Of a DNA stretch of 64,000 nucleotides, positions 1 to 8,131 are shown one piece after another. The stretch spans positions 186,001 through 250,000 of the forward strand of contig NZ_JAERVO010000003.1 of NCBI RefSeq assembly GCF_016798325.1, given 5' to 3'. Below the pieces are notes generated by a model, which had not been told where the DNA came from, ran no database searches, and was given only the letters and a program-made list of their open reading frames with translations. Position 1 is the first letter of the stretch. Each line of letters opens with the position of its first letter. The position numbers were made by a program, and so were the translations under genes. This DNA is from Marinobacter mangrovi. GTDB lineage: Bacteria > Pseudomonadota > Gammaproteobacteria > Pseudomonadales > Oleiphilaceae.

Positions 1-2
1 AT

Positions 3-770
3 TCCTCCGTGGGCGGCCACATCATCACCATCGAGGATCCGGTGGAATATGTGCACAAGCACAAGAAATCCATCGTCAACCAGCGTGAAGTCGGGGTCGA
101 CACGCGCAGTTTCCGCAATGCCCTGAAGAACACCCTGCGTCAGGCGCCGGACGTGATCCTGATCGGCGAGATCCGCGACCGCGAAACCATGGAGCACGCC
201 CTGGAATTCGCCGAAACCGGCCACCTGGCCATCTCGACCTTGCACGCCAACAACGCCAACCAGGCGCTGGAGCGGATCATCAACCTGTTCCCGGACGAGA
301 AGCGCCCGGCATTGCTGATGTCCCTGGCGCAGAATATCCGCGGCTTCGTCTCCCAGCGTCTGATCCCGACCGTCGACGGCAAGCGCTGCGCGGCGGTGGA
401 AGTCCTGCTGGGCACCAAGACGATCCAGGAACTGATCCTCAAGAACCGCCTGACCGAGATCAAGGAAATCATGGAGAAATCCGAGAACCTCGGCATGCAG
501 ACCTTCGATGCGGCACTGTTCAAGCTGCACCAGAGCGGGCGAATCAGCCTGGACGACGCCATCGCCAACGCCGATTCCCCCAATAACCTGCGGCTCAGAA
601 TCAAGCTGGAGAGTGGCGAAGCTGCGGCATCAACGGGCAAAGCCCCCGCCGCACCGGCAGCCACGGAAAAGCCCGCCAGCACCTCCAGCTTCATGGATCT
701 GACGCTGGAAGACATCGATGACGACGAAGACGATCCGGACGCCAGCAATCCCGGCACCCTGCATCCCTGA
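3..770 (+). CDS. pilU: Type IV pilus retraction ATPase PilU (5' end outside window)
   Basis: This is the C-terminal two thirds of a PilT/PilU-type secretion ATPase; the reading frame is open to the left edge, so the GTG near base 9 is not the start. It contains the Walker B region (VILIGEIRD) and the His box (ETGHLAISTLHANNANQAL). PilU is a cytoplasmic hexameric motor that assists PilT in pilus retraction and twitching. PilU is preferred over PilT because of the ALKNTLRQAPDVILIGE stretch and the ending NNLRLRIKL followed by a long tail. That tail, about 50 residues, is Ala/Pro-rich and then strongly acidic (DIDDDEDDPD). pilT would be expected just upstream, outside the window. Confidence 0.9.
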   Translation, partial: SSVGGHIITIEDPVEYVHKHKKSIVNQREVGVDTRSFRNALKNTLRQAPDVILIGEIRDRETMEHALEFAETGHLAISTLHANNANQALERIINLFPDEKRPALLMSLAQNIRGFVSQRLIPTVDGKRCAAVEVLLGTKTIQELILKNRLTEIKEIMEKSENLGMQTFDAALFKLHQSGRISLDDAIANADSPNNLRLRIKLESGEAAASTGKAPAAPAATEKPASTSSFMDLTLEDIDDDEDDPDASNPGTLHP

Positions 771-855
771 GTCTTTCCTATCGGCGGGCCCGCCGGCCCG
801 CCGTCGCCTCACCGTCCCTGTCCGCTCATCATCGACCTATGGGTAGCTCCACGTA

Positions 856-899
856 GTTGACAGTATCAACCAGCCGGCATTATGGTTGATAGTATCAAC
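856..899. promoter_or_regulatory. Tandem palindromic operators of the MarR regulator
   Basis: Two 15-bp palindromes, GTTGACAGTATCAAC (856-870) and GTTGATAGTATCAAC (885-899), lie 29 bp apart immediately upstream of the MarR gene; the second ends 15 bp before its start. The second copy is a perfect inverted repeat with a one-base centre. The placement suggests autorepression, which is inference. The promoter itself was not identified with confidence. Confidence 0.6.
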
Positions 900-914
900 A
901 ATAAGGAGAGACCC

Positions 915-1403
915 ATGTCACTCACCTCACTCGGTGAGCCGCTGCACCGACTGACCCACGCCTATCGCGCCTTCATGCGGTCGGCCGTCGTCGATGCCGG
1001 TATCAGCCTGCCGATCACTCACTTGCGTGTGCTCAAGGCGATCTGGAAGCAGGAGCGGTGTACCGCCCAGTTCATCGCCCAGCGCATGCGTCGGGACAAG
1101 GCCCAGATCACCCGGGTCCTTAATGAACTGCTGGGTGAGGGTCTGATCGTCAAAGTGGAGAATCCCGGGGACCGTCGCAGCCAGTTGCTGCGACTGACGC
1201 CCGACGGCGAATCCATGATCGACCGGATGCAGGCGGTGGAAACGATCGCCATGGACCGAATGACGCGTCATCTCAAACCGGACGACGTCGACACCTTCAT
1301 CACCCTGGCAAACGTCATGGCCGACAACCTGCAGAACGCAGGAGGCGAGGCCGGGGCGACCACTACTGGAGAACCGAATCATGCCAAGACCGGCACCCCG
1401 TGA
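915..1403 (+). CDS. MarR family transcriptional regulator
   Basis: A 162-residue winged-helix regulator. The helix-turn-helix lies around QFIAQRMRRDKAQITRVLNE and the wing around VENPGDRRSQLLRLTPDGE, both typical of MarR. ATG 915 is chosen over the in-frame ATG at 882 because AAGGAGAG sits 5-12 bases before it and the operator lies across the upstream ATG. The 3' end overlaps the next gene by 23 bp, so the two are co-transcribed. The probable target is its own operon with the siderophore-interacting protein. The ligand is unknown. Confidence 0.85.
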   Translation: MSLTSLGEPLHRLTHAYRAFMRSAVVDAGISLPITHLRVLKAIWKQERCTAQFIAQRMRRDKAQITRVLNELLGEGLIVKVENPGDRRSQLLRLTPDGESMIDRMQAVETIAMDRMTRHLKPDDVDTFITLANVMADNLQNAGGEAGATTTGEPNHAKTGTP

Positions 1404-2127
1404 ACTGGACGTTATCCGCTCCCGATATGTGACGCCACATATGCTGCGCGTCACCCTGGGCGGCGACAATCTGGCCGGCTTTCCCGAAGAGCAGGACAGT
1501 GCTTACATCAAACTCCTGTTTCCCCAACCCGGCGACGGGCAACCGCTTATGCGCACCTACACCATCCGCGAACAGCGGCCCCGGGAACTGGACGTGGATT
1601 TCATGATTCACGACACCGATGGGCCGGCCTCCGTATGGGCCCAGCAAGCCCAACCCGGCGACCGCATCCTGGTCGGCGGCCCCGGCGCCCGCAAACTGAT
1701 CAACCCGGAGGCCGACTGGTTCCTGCTGGCCGGCGACATGACCGCCCTGCCGGCGATCAGCGTCAACCTGGAGACGATGCCTGCAGATGCCCGCGGCTAT
1801 GCCGTGATCGAAGTGCTCGACGAGGCCGACATCCAGCCACTGACGCACCCGGAAAACGTGGAACTGCACTGGGTGATCAATCCGGAGCCGGATCCGCGGG
1901 GCGAGGTGATTGTCGATCGCATCCGGCAGCTGGACTGGCTGGACGGTGAACCGTCGGTGTGGGCCGCCTGTGAATTCAGCGGCATGCGCAACCTGCGCCG
2001 CTATTTCAAGCAGGAGAAAGACGTGGGTCGTCGTAACCTGTACGTGTCCAGCTACTGGAAAATCGGCATCAGCGAGGACCAGCACAAAGTGGCCAAGCGC
2101 CAGGACGCCGAGACCGAAGACGCCTGA
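1381..2127 (+). CDS. Siderophore-interacting protein (FAD-dependent ferric reductase, ViuB type)
   Basis: A 248-residue protein of the SIP/ViuB family. These cytoplasmic flavoproteins reduce Fe(III)-siderophore complexes to release iron. The N-terminal half is a ferredoxin-reductase FAD barrel with the flavin motif RTYTIR (about residues 58-63). The C-terminal half is the SIP domain with a WAACEFSGMRNLRRYFK segment. ATG 1381 has GGAG upstream and overlaps the MarR gene by 23 bp, indicating translational coupling. No siderophore synthesis or TonB receptor gene is nearby, so this could serve scavenged siderophores. Confidence 0.85.
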   Translation: MPRPAPRELDVIRSRYVTPHMLRVTLGGDNLAGFPEEQDSAYIKLLFPQPGDGQPLMRTYTIREQRPRELDVDFMIHDTDGPASVWAQQAQPGDRILVGGPGARKLINPEADWFLLAGDMTALPAISVNLETMPADARGYAVIEVLDEADIQPLTHPENVELHWVINPEPDPRGEVIVDRIRQLDWLDGEPSVWAACEFSGMRNLRRYFKQEKDVGRRNLYVSSYWKIGISEDQHKVAKRQDAETEDA

Positions 2128-2139
2128 CGGTCAGGCGTC
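2119..2139. terminator. Hairpin shared by two convergent gene ends
   Basis: A perfect 9-bp stem (GACGCCTGA / TCAGGCGTC) with a 3-nt loop contains the stop codons of both the SIP gene (+) and the convergent phosphoribosyltransferase gene (-). There is no strong U-tract, so termination is inferred from position and symmetry. Confidence 0.45.
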
Positions 2140-2703
2140 CTGCTTGAGGTGGGGCGCCAGAATCGCGTGCAATTCGGGCCGATTCTGCGCGATCTCCGCC
2201 TCGGAAAGGCCTTCCAGCGAATGGGGGTATTTCAGCCAGGCATCGGTTTCGTGGATGAAATAATGCGGCGCCCAGCCCACCTCGTTACGATCAGGCTTGT
2301 AGTAGGGCACGGCAACGCGGATGTCGTGCGGCGTGTTCAGGCGCGCCCGCTGGCGCAGCTCGCCGATGATCGCTTCGACGGAACGGCCGGTATCGAAGAC
2401 GTCGTCGACGATCAGCAGGGAATCTTCGTGGGTGACGTGTTTGACCAGATAGTTGAGGCCATGCACCCGGACCGTCTTACTCTGCTGATCAATGCCGTGG
2501 TAGGACGAGGTGCGGATGGCGATGTGGTCCGTCTCGACACCGTGGTAATCCAGGAACTCCTGCACCGCGATTCCAATCGGCGCACCACCGCGCCAGACGG
2601 CAATCATGAAGGTAGGACGGAAACCGGAGTTGAGAACCTGAGCCCCCAGCCGGAAGGCATCCTCCAGAAGGCTCTGCGCACTGATGTACTGTTTGTCTGC
2701 CAT
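2131..2703 (-). CDS. Hypoxanthine/guanine phosphoribosyltransferase-like protein (paralogue A)
   Basis: A 190-residue type I phosphoribosyltransferase. The PRPP-binding loop is LIVDDVFDTGRSVEAI (about residues 97-112), with two acidic residues before the D-TG-S core. Such enzymes transfer phosphoribose from PRPP to a purine base in salvage; the substrate cannot be fixed from sequence. ATG 2703 gives MADKQYISAQ, matching the layout of the paralogue; an in-frame ATG at 2742 adds 13 residues without family features. It is transcribed divergently from paralogue B, 183 bp away. Confidence 0.8.
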   Translation of the reverse strand: MADKQYISAQSLLEDAFRLGAQVLNSGFRPTFMIAVWRGGAPIGIAVQEFLDYHGVETDHIAIRTSSYHGIDQQSKTVRVHGLNYLVKHVTHEDSLLIVDDVFDTGRSVEAIIGELRQRARLNTPHDIRVAVPYYKPDRNEVGWAPHYFIHETDAWLKYPHSLEGLSEAEIAQNRPELHAILAPHLKQDA

Positions 2704-2886
2704 GGCACCACAACTGCTTGGATAATGGCGCCATAATCCCATTAAACCGCCGTTCGCGGCAAACCGTCAGTCGACCAGGACGTTGCTCCGACCGGGGGCT
2801 GGTGTCCGTTGGTGCCGACGATTAACCTATACGTCCCGGATGCGATACCATCCGGTCCTGATCCAATCCGCCATCATCGAGCCACC

Positions 2887-3498
2887 ATGACCCAAACCAC
2901 TCCGAAGCCCGCCCGTTCCCGTCGTTTCCTGCAGGAAGCCGACCTGATCGAAGACGCCTTCCGGTTGGGGGTCCAGGTGTTTGAAAGCGGATTCCGGCCC
3001 AACTTCATCGTCGGTCTGTGGCGGGGCGGCAGCGCCATCGGCATCTACGTACAGGAATGCCTGCAAACCCTGGGCGTGGCCACGGACCACATTGCCCTGC
3101 GCACCTCCTATCGCGGTATGCATGATTACGACGCCATGGTGGCCTCACCGCAGGAAAACATCCGCGTGCACGGTACCCACTATTTGCTGGACAACCTGAA
3201 CCACGACGACCGCCTGCTGATCGTCGACGACGTGTTCAGCACCGGCTACAGCATCGCCGCCGTGCTGGAGCGACTCAACAGCCAGCTCAAACGCAACATC
3301 CCGCAGGACACCCGGATCGCCACGCTCTACCAGCGCCCGGGCGCGAACCGGACCGGGCTCAAACCGGATTTCTGCCAGCACACCTCGGAAGACTGGCTGG
3401 TGTTTCCCTACGAAATGAACGGCCTGAGCCGTGACGAGATCGACGCCCAGAAGCCCTTCCTCGGCGCCATCCTGGACAGTGTGAAGACTGGCGAGTAG
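2887..3498 (+). CDS. Hypoxanthine/guanine phosphoribosyltransferase-like protein (paralogue B)
   Basis: A 203-residue phosphoribosyltransferase homologous to its divergent neighbour. Shared segments include EDAFRLG.QV, SGFRP.F and LWRGG, and the PRPP loop is LLIVDDVFSTGYSI (about residues 116-129). It carries about 17 extra N-terminal residues rich in Thr, Pro and Arg. ATG 2887 is the first start with a family-like N-terminus; the upstream in-frame start at 2809 would add 26 unrelated residues. A predicted cytoplasmic purine or nucleotide salvage enzyme of unknown substrate. Confidence 0.8.
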   Translation: MTQTTPKPARSRRFLQEADLIEDAFRLGVQVFESGFRPNFIVGLWRGGSAIGIYVQECLQTLGVATDHIALRTSYRGMHDYDAMVASPQENIRVHGTHYLLDNLNHDDRLLIVDDVFSTGYSIAAVLERLNSQLKRNIPQDTRIATLYQRPGANRTGLKPDFCQHTSEDWLVFPYEMNGLSRDEIDAQKPFLGAILDSVKTGE

Positions 3499-3556
3499 CG
3501 ATCCGGTTCAACACCCAACACGGCAGAGCGGAATCACAAACCACCCGCCTCTTGCC

Positions 3557-3597
3557 ATATAGTCCATATGTAAACTATATTTGATTCACATGTGAAC
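3557..3597. promoter_or_regulatory. Operator-like repeats upstream of second MarR gene
   Basis: The AT-rich leader holds an inverted pair ATATAGT (3557-3563) / ACTATAT (3574-3580). It also holds a perfect 12-bp palindrome TTCACATGTGAA (3585-3596), and a direct repeat of CAYATGTRAAC at 3565-3575 and 3587-3597, two helical turns apart. The position just before the MarR gene suggests an autoregulatory operator. Confidence 0.5.
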
Positions 3598-3610
3598 TGG
3601 ATGGCCCGCC

Positions 3611-4024
3611 ATGGATCAGCGACTCTTCTACCTGCTCAACAGCGCCCGCCAGCGCGTCTACAACTACGCCGACCAGCAGACCGAAAAGGGTCTCGATATC
3701 TCGGTGACCCAACTCGGCGCGCTGCTGCTGATTGCCGGCAATGAAGGCTGCCTACTGAAAGACGTGGCCCGCGGCCTGCACCTGAACAACTCCGCGCTGA
3801 CCGGGCTGGCCAACCGGATGATCCAGCGGGAACTGATCGAACGCCGCCCCTGCGAAAAAGACGGCCGGGCCGGACGGCTCTACCTGACCGACCGCGGCCG
3901 CCAGAAGATCGAGGCCGCCAAGCCACTGATCCGCCAGTTTAACGACACCATGAGCGCCGGCTTCACCGCCGAGGAGATGCAGGTGGTCTACCGCTTCCTG
4001 AATCACCTGGTGGACGATTTCTGA
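3611..4024 (+). CDS. MarR family transcriptional regulator
   Basis: A 137-residue MarR-type winged-helix protein. The recognition region is LLKDVARGLHLNNSALTGLANRM and the wing is RRPCEKDGRAGRLYLTDRG. It ends 19 bp before the alpha/beta hydrolase gene on the same strand, so the two probably form an operon under the palindromic operator upstream. The ligand is unknown; hydrophobic or aromatic compounds would be typical for the family. Confidence 0.85.
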   Translation: MDQRLFYLLNSARQRVYNYADQQTEKGLDISVTQLGALLLIAGNEGCLLKDVARGLHLNNSALTGLANRMIQRELIERRPCEKDGRAGRLYLTDRGRQKIEAAKPLIRQFNDTMSAGFTAEEMQVVYRFLNHLVDDF

Positions 4025-4043
4025 GGCGAAGGGAGACATCACC

Positions 4044-4940
4044 ATGAGCATTCACACGCCCTTCGGTACCGAGCGCCAGGACCTGGCTCTGGACACACCC
4101 GCCGGCTACCGAATCCAACTACGCCTGTTCGAGAGCCCGGACCCGCATGCCGTGGTCATCGTTGCCGGCGCGATGGGCGTCGGCCAACACTGCTACGAGA
4201 AGTTCGCCCGCTTCCTGCAGGCCGAGGGCTTCAGCGCCATCACCTTTGACTACGCCGGTACCGGTGCCTCGCTGGAGGGTGCCATGCGCGACTGCCCGGT
4301 GCGGATCACCGATTGGGGTGAACAGGATTGCCGCAGCGTGATCGAGTTTGCCCGCAACCGCCATCCCGGCCTGCCATGCCACTGGATCGGCCACAGCGTC
4401 GGCGGCCAGCTGCTGGGCATGACGCCGAACGTGAACGACCTGGATCAGGCCATTACGGTCGCCTGCGGCAGCGGCTACTGGTGGGAGAACTCTCCGCCCA
4501 CCAAGCGCATCGCGTGGCTGCTCTGGTATTTGGTCGCTCCGGTGAGCGTAGCGACCGTGGGTTATTTCCCCGGCAACCGCCTGAAGATGGTCGGCGACCT
4601 GCCGCCCAACGTGATCCGCCAGTGGCGCCGCTGGTGCCTGGACCGGGAGTACGCCGTCGGCGCCGAAGGGCCGGCCATGCGCGAACGTTTTGCACAGGTG
4701 ACGATTCCAATGACTGCGATAGCCTTCACCGACGATGAAATGATGTCCCGGCGCAATACCGAATCGCTCCACGGCTTTTACCGTAACGCGGACGTCACCA
4801 TCCGGCGGATCGAGCCGGACGATATCGGCGAACGTCAGATCGGACATCTCGGCTGGTTCCGCGAGCGCTATCGAGAGTCCCTCTGGCAGGGCGTGCTGCT
4901 GCCTCTGCTCACGAAAGGTCCAGCGGCAGTGCCCGAATAA
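4044..4940 (+). CDS. Alpha/beta hydrolase family protein
   Basis: A 298-residue cytoplasmic alpha/beta hydrolase with nucleophile elbow GHSVGGQ (about residues 116-122) and an oxyanion-type segment VAGAMGVGQHCY near residue 35. It resembles the predicted hydrolases of COG4757. The candidate catalytic Ser is in GHSVG; a late His (IGHLGWFRE) fits the triad. ATG 4044 is preceded by GGGAG. The MarR gene directly upstream suggests induction by its ligand. The substrate is unknown; esterase or lipase activity is an inference from the fold. Confidence 0.75.
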   Translation: MSIHTPFGTERQDLALDTPAGYRIQLRLFESPDPHAVVIVAGAMGVGQHCYEKFARFLQAEGFSAITFDYAGTGASLEGAMRDCPVRITDWGEQDCRSVIEFARNRHPGLPCHWIGHSVGGQLLGMTPNVNDLDQAITVACGSGYWWENSPPTKRIAWLLWYLVAPVSVATVGYFPGNRLKMVGDLPPNVIRQWRRWCLDREYAVGAEGPAMRERFAQVTIPMTAIAFTDDEMMSRRNTESLHGFYRNADVTIRRIEPDDIGERQIGHLGWFRERYRESLWQGVLLPLLTKGPAAVPE

Positions 4941-4988
4941 AAACCAACCTGTGCTACTGTTTCCGCGACACAATGACGCAGGACTACC

Positions 4989-6287
4989 GTGAAAACAGCA
5001 GCAACGACGCGCCTGAAAGTGGGTAGAATGGCCGCCATGGAGTGGCTTACACAATCCCAGACCGGTTTTCGCCAGGCATCCCGCTACCTGTTGACCATGC
5101 GTGTGGCTATCGTCGCCATGCAGCTGGTCACGCTGGCGGTCACCCAGGCGGTGGCCCCCAGTTTCTACAGTACCGAGGCGCTGCTGCTGTGCCTCGTTTA
5201 CGGCGTGTTCACCACCCTGATCTGGCTCTGGTTCCGGCAGCGTCCACCGCGTCACGCGCTCACGGTCACCGCCACCCTCGTTTTCGACCTGGTCCTGATC
5301 GGCACCTGGCTGCTGAAGACCGGCGGCTACACCAACCCGTTAACCCCTGCGTTACTGCTGCCCATCGCCTTCGGCATCCTGCTGGTCCCGTTGCGCCACA
5401 GCATCGTACTGACAGGACTGACGATAACCGCCTATGCGGTGGAAATTCTCTGGCGCTCGCCGGTCCTGCCCAACGAAACCAACTCGCACCTGCCGGACCT
5501 GTACCTGCTCGGCATGTGGGTGGCCTTCTCGTTGACCGCCGGTATCCTCATGCTGGTGGTCGGCTCACTGGCCCGGCAGATCCGCGAACAGCAGGCGCAG
5601 CTGTCGGAAACCCGCGAGAGCCGCCTGCGGGACGAACAGATCATCGCTCTGGGTCTTTCCTCGGCCACGGTTGCTCATCGGCTGGGCACACCGCTGAACA
5701 CCATGACGTTGCTGGTGGATGAAATGCGAGCGGAAGCCCCGCAGTTGGGGGATGACCTGAACATGCTGGAGGAACAGCTGCAGCTGTGTTCGGGCCACCT
5801 CAAGCAGCTGTCCACCGCCGCGATGCAGGTGCGGACAGCGCAGCTGGAAACCCTTACGGTGCAGGACTGGCTGGCGCGCCTGAGAGAGTCTGCCACGCTG
5901 CTCTGGCCGGCCAGCCGCATTGGATGGGAACAACCGTATCCCGAGGCGCGGGTCGCCGTGGACGCCACGCTGGATCAGGCTGTGCTCAACCTGGTCGCCA
6001 ACGCCCTGACCGCCAGCCCGGAATGGGTCTCCATTGGCGCCCAGGTGACCGGGCCGGATGGGGTGGAGATTGTCGTTCGCGATCATGGCAAAGGGTTGGA
6101 CATCAGCGAGCAGGGCAGCCCGGGCGATCACGTCGTCAAATCGGAGCGCGGCCTTGGCGTGGGCCTGTTCCTGTCCAATGCCACAATCCAGCGGCTGGGC
6201 GGGGCCCTCAAAGCCTTTACCACCGACGAGGGCACCACGATGATCATCGAACTGCCGCAAGCCGGGAAAGTCATAAGAGGAGAGTGA
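4989..6287 (+). CDS. regB: Redox-responsive sensor histidine kinase, RegB/PrrB/RoxS type
   Basis: About 432 residues. The N-terminus is a membrane domain with six predicted helices (about residues 30-190). A cytoplasmic kinase follows, with the RegB-type H-box SSATVAHRLGTPLNTM, an N-box (LVANAL), a DHGKG box and a GLGVGLFLSN box. RegB-family kinases sense the redox state of the quinone pool or respiratory chain and phosphorylate RegA. GTG 4989 has CAGGA nearby; ATG 5028 or 5037 are alternatives before the first helix. The partner regA follows after one base. Known RegB/RoxS systems control terminal oxidases, and a cox cluster lies 36 kb away in this window. Confidence 0.85.
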   Translation: MKTAATTRLKVGRMAAMEWLTQSQTGFRQASRYLLTMRVAIVAMQLVTLAVTQAVAPSFYSTEALLLCLVYGVFTTLIWLWFRQRPPRHALTVTATLVFDLVLIGTWLLKTGGYTNPLTPALLLPIAFGILLVPLRHSIVLTGLTITAYAVEILWRSPVLPNETNSHLPDLYLLGMWVAFSLTAGILMLVVGSLARQIREQQAQLSETRESRLRDEQIIALGLSSATVAHRLGTPLNTMTLLVDEMRAEAPQLGDDLNMLEEQLQLCSGHLKQLSTAAMQVRTAQLETLTVQDWLARLRESATLLWPASRIGWEQPYPEARVAVDATLDQAVLNLVANALTASPEWVSIGAQVTGPDGVEIVVRDHGKGLDISEQGSPGDHVVKSERGLGVGLFLSNATIQRLGGALKAFTTDEGTTMIIELPQAGKVIRGE

Positions 6288-6288
6288 G

Positions 6289-6822
6289 ATGAGCAAACCG
6301 CGTGACTGGCTTCTTGTCGACGACGATGTCGCTTTCCTGCAGGTCTTGCAACGCTCGCTGACCCGGCAGGGCATCCGCACCACCACCGCCAACACTGGCG
6401 AGCAGGCGCTGGACGCCCTGGCGGAGACCGACTTCGAGCGCTGCGTGCTAGATCTGAACCTCGCCGGCGAGAGCGGCCTGCAGTTGCTGCCCGAACTGCT
6501 CGTACGGCAGCCGGACCTGGAAGTGCTGGTGCTCACCGGCTACGGCAGTATCGCCACCGCCGTGGAAGCCATGCGGCGCGGCGCCATCAACTACCTTTGC
6601 AAGCCCATCACCGCCAGTCAGCTGATGGGCGGCTTTGAACCGGTGGCGGACGAGCCCAACCTGCGCATGGCGCCGCCGTCGGTGGAAGAAATGGAATGGG
6701 AACACATCCAGCGGGTCCTGAACGAACACGACGGCAACGTCTCCGCCACCGCCCGCGCGCTCAACATGCACCGGCGGACCCTGCAGCGGAAACTGCAGAA
6801 GCATTCGCGCTGGCGGGACTGA
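6289..6822 (+). CDS. regA: Response regulator RegA/PrrA/RoxR type
   Basis: A 177-residue regulator with a receiver domain (VDDDV, phospho-acceptor Asp in CVLDLNLAGESG, switch Thr in VLTGYGS, Lys in LCKPI) and a Fis-type helix-turn-helix (SATARALNMHRRTLQRKLQK). The near-invariant EWEHIQRVLNEHDGN linker is diagnostic of the RegA/ActR family. It follows regB after one base with GGAG before ATG 6289. It probably adjusts respiratory and redox genes. Confidence 0.9.
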   Translation: MSKPRDWLLVDDDVAFLQVLQRSLTRQGIRTTTANTGEQALDALAETDFERCVLDLNLAGESGLQLLPELLVRQPDLEVLVLTGYGSIATAVEAMRRGAINYLCKPITASQLMGGFEPVADEPNLRMAPPSVEEMEWEHIQRVLNEHDGNVSATARALNMHRRTLQRKLQKHSRWRD

Positions 6823-6837
6823 ACCTCACAGCGTGAA

Positions 6838-7269
6838 CTAGACGTTTTCGCCGCCACCGTTGATGAACGAGAACAGCTCCACGTCCGACCGCCGCTGCCA
6901 GCCCAGACGATGCCAGAAGGCTTCTCCCAGCGCGTTGGTCCGCAGGATCATGACGTGTGACTTGATAATCCCCGCCTGCTGCAACGCCTCAAGGCAATTG
7001 GCCACCAAACGGGAGGCAATGCCCTGGCGACGATGGTCCTCCGCAACCGCCAGATGCTGGATATACCCCCGTTTGCCATCATGGCCCGCCATGATCGTGC
7101 CGACGATGCGTCCGTCATCCAACGCCACCCAGCTCAATCCGGGATTACGCTCCAGATAGCGGGCGATGCCTTCCCGCGAGTCGGCATCGCGAAGCCGAAC
7201 GCCGGCGGTGTCCTGCCAGAGCTGAATCGCGGCATTGTAATCGGCGATTGTCATGGGGCGGTATTGCAC
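6838..7269 (-). CDS. GNAT family N-acetyltransferase
   Basis: A 143-residue GNAT acyltransferase. The acetyl-CoA pyrophosphate loop is EDHRRQGIASRL, preceded by the beta4 strand YIQHLAV, and the family ending GEAFWHRLGW is present. GTG 7269 is preferred because AAGGA lies 7 bases before it and it gives the usual start VQYRPMTIADY; an ATG at 7254 and a longer frame to 7299 are alternatives. The acceptor substrate is unknown. It stands alone, convergent with regA. Confidence 0.8.
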   Translation of the reverse strand: MQYRPMTIADYNAAIQLWQDTAGVRLRDADSREGIARYLERNPGLSWVALDDGRIVGTIMAGHDGKRGYIQHLAVAEDHRRQGIASRLVANCLEALQQAGIIKSHVMILRTNALGEAFWHRLGWQRRSDVELFSFINGGGENV

Positions 7270-7331
7270 TGGAACATCCTTATCGCACCCAACAGGCACG
7301 GCGGGTCAACAGAAAAGGGAAAGATAGGCGA

Positions 7332-8051
7332 TTACCGGACACACCGTATTGGCGGCTCGGGCTCCTGATCGACACCGCCAAACAGCGACCGCAAAGATCG
7401 CTCGCCCGTATCGCTGAAGGCGATCACTCGTGACCCCTCCAGCCGCGCCGCCCAACCCAGCTCTTCGATGCGAGACAGGAAGACCGCGCCCAATGCGCCG
7501 GCCAGATGATCGCGGCGTTCACTCCAGTCCAGGCAGGTCCGGCAAAAGGTACGACGGGACCGGGCAACCCGTTGAGTATCAATCCCCAGCCTGCGAAACC
7601 AGAGTTGGCCGTGGTCGGTCAAACGCAGCCCGTCTCCACCCTGTCGCAACACACCATTGCCCAGCATCCCGTCGTAAACATACACCCCCAGTTCCCCTGC
7701 CAGATGGTCATAACAGATGCGGGCCTTGCGCAGGGCCTGGTCCCGGGGCCCGGTGAGTGGTCGATGCCCTTCGGCAGGCGGGGTCATGCCCATGATGGAC
7801 TCCAACAGGTGGGCGACGTCGGGCCCGGCCAGACGGAAATAGCGATGCCGCCCCTGTCGCTCGACCTGAACCAGCCCACTGTCGAGCAGTTTTGCCAGAT
7901 GCGAGCTCATGGTCTGACGCGTGACGCCGGCGGCATCGGCCAGCTCGGTGGCCGTCAGGGCACGCCCCGCCATCAGAGTGGACAGGGCCGCTGCCCGGGC
8001 ATTGTCCCCGATCAACGCCGCCAGCCGGACGATGTTGGGACCTTCAGCCAT
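7332..8051 (-). CDS. ArsR family winged-helix regulator with C-terminal domain
   Basis: A 239-residue protein. The N-terminal ArsR/SmtB fold carries recognition helix TELADAAGVTRQTMSSHLAKL and wing RQGRHRYFRL. It then has about 130 residues of a C-terminal region containing a Cys pair (RRTFCRTCLDWSERRDHLAG) that may bind metal or sense redox. It is divergent from the NIPSNAP/ABM pair 80 bp away and probably controls it. The C-terminal region is characteristic of a longer ArsR subgroup; the effector is unknown. Confidence 0.75.
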   Translation of the reverse strand: MAEGPNIVRLAALIGDNARAAALSTLMAGRALTATELADAAGVTRQTMSSHLAKLLDSGLVQVERQGRHRYFRLAGPDVAHLLESIMGMTPPAEGHRPLTGPRDQALRKARICYDHLAGELGVYVYDGMLGNGVLRQGGDGLRLTDHGQLWFRRLGIDTQRVARSRRTFCRTCLDWSERRDHLAGALGAVFLSRIEELGWAARLEGSRVIAFSDTGERSLRSLFGGVDQEPEPPIRCVR

Positions 8052-8068
8052 GCTTCGACCCAGCTCGA

Positions 8069-8109
8069 ATTAACCGGGAGTGATGGGGTGATAGCGTTCG
8101 CATTAACCG
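8069..8109. promoter_or_regulatory. Direct repeat ATTAACCG in divergent ArsR/NIPSNAP promoter region
   Basis: Two identical octamers ATTAACCG occur at 8069-8076 and 8102-8109, 33 bp apart (three helical turns), inside the 80-bp gap between the divergent genes. They are candidate binding sites for the ArsR protein. This is inference from position. Confidence 0.35.
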
Positions 8110-8131
8110 TGACCTCCAGAGGAGCCCAACC

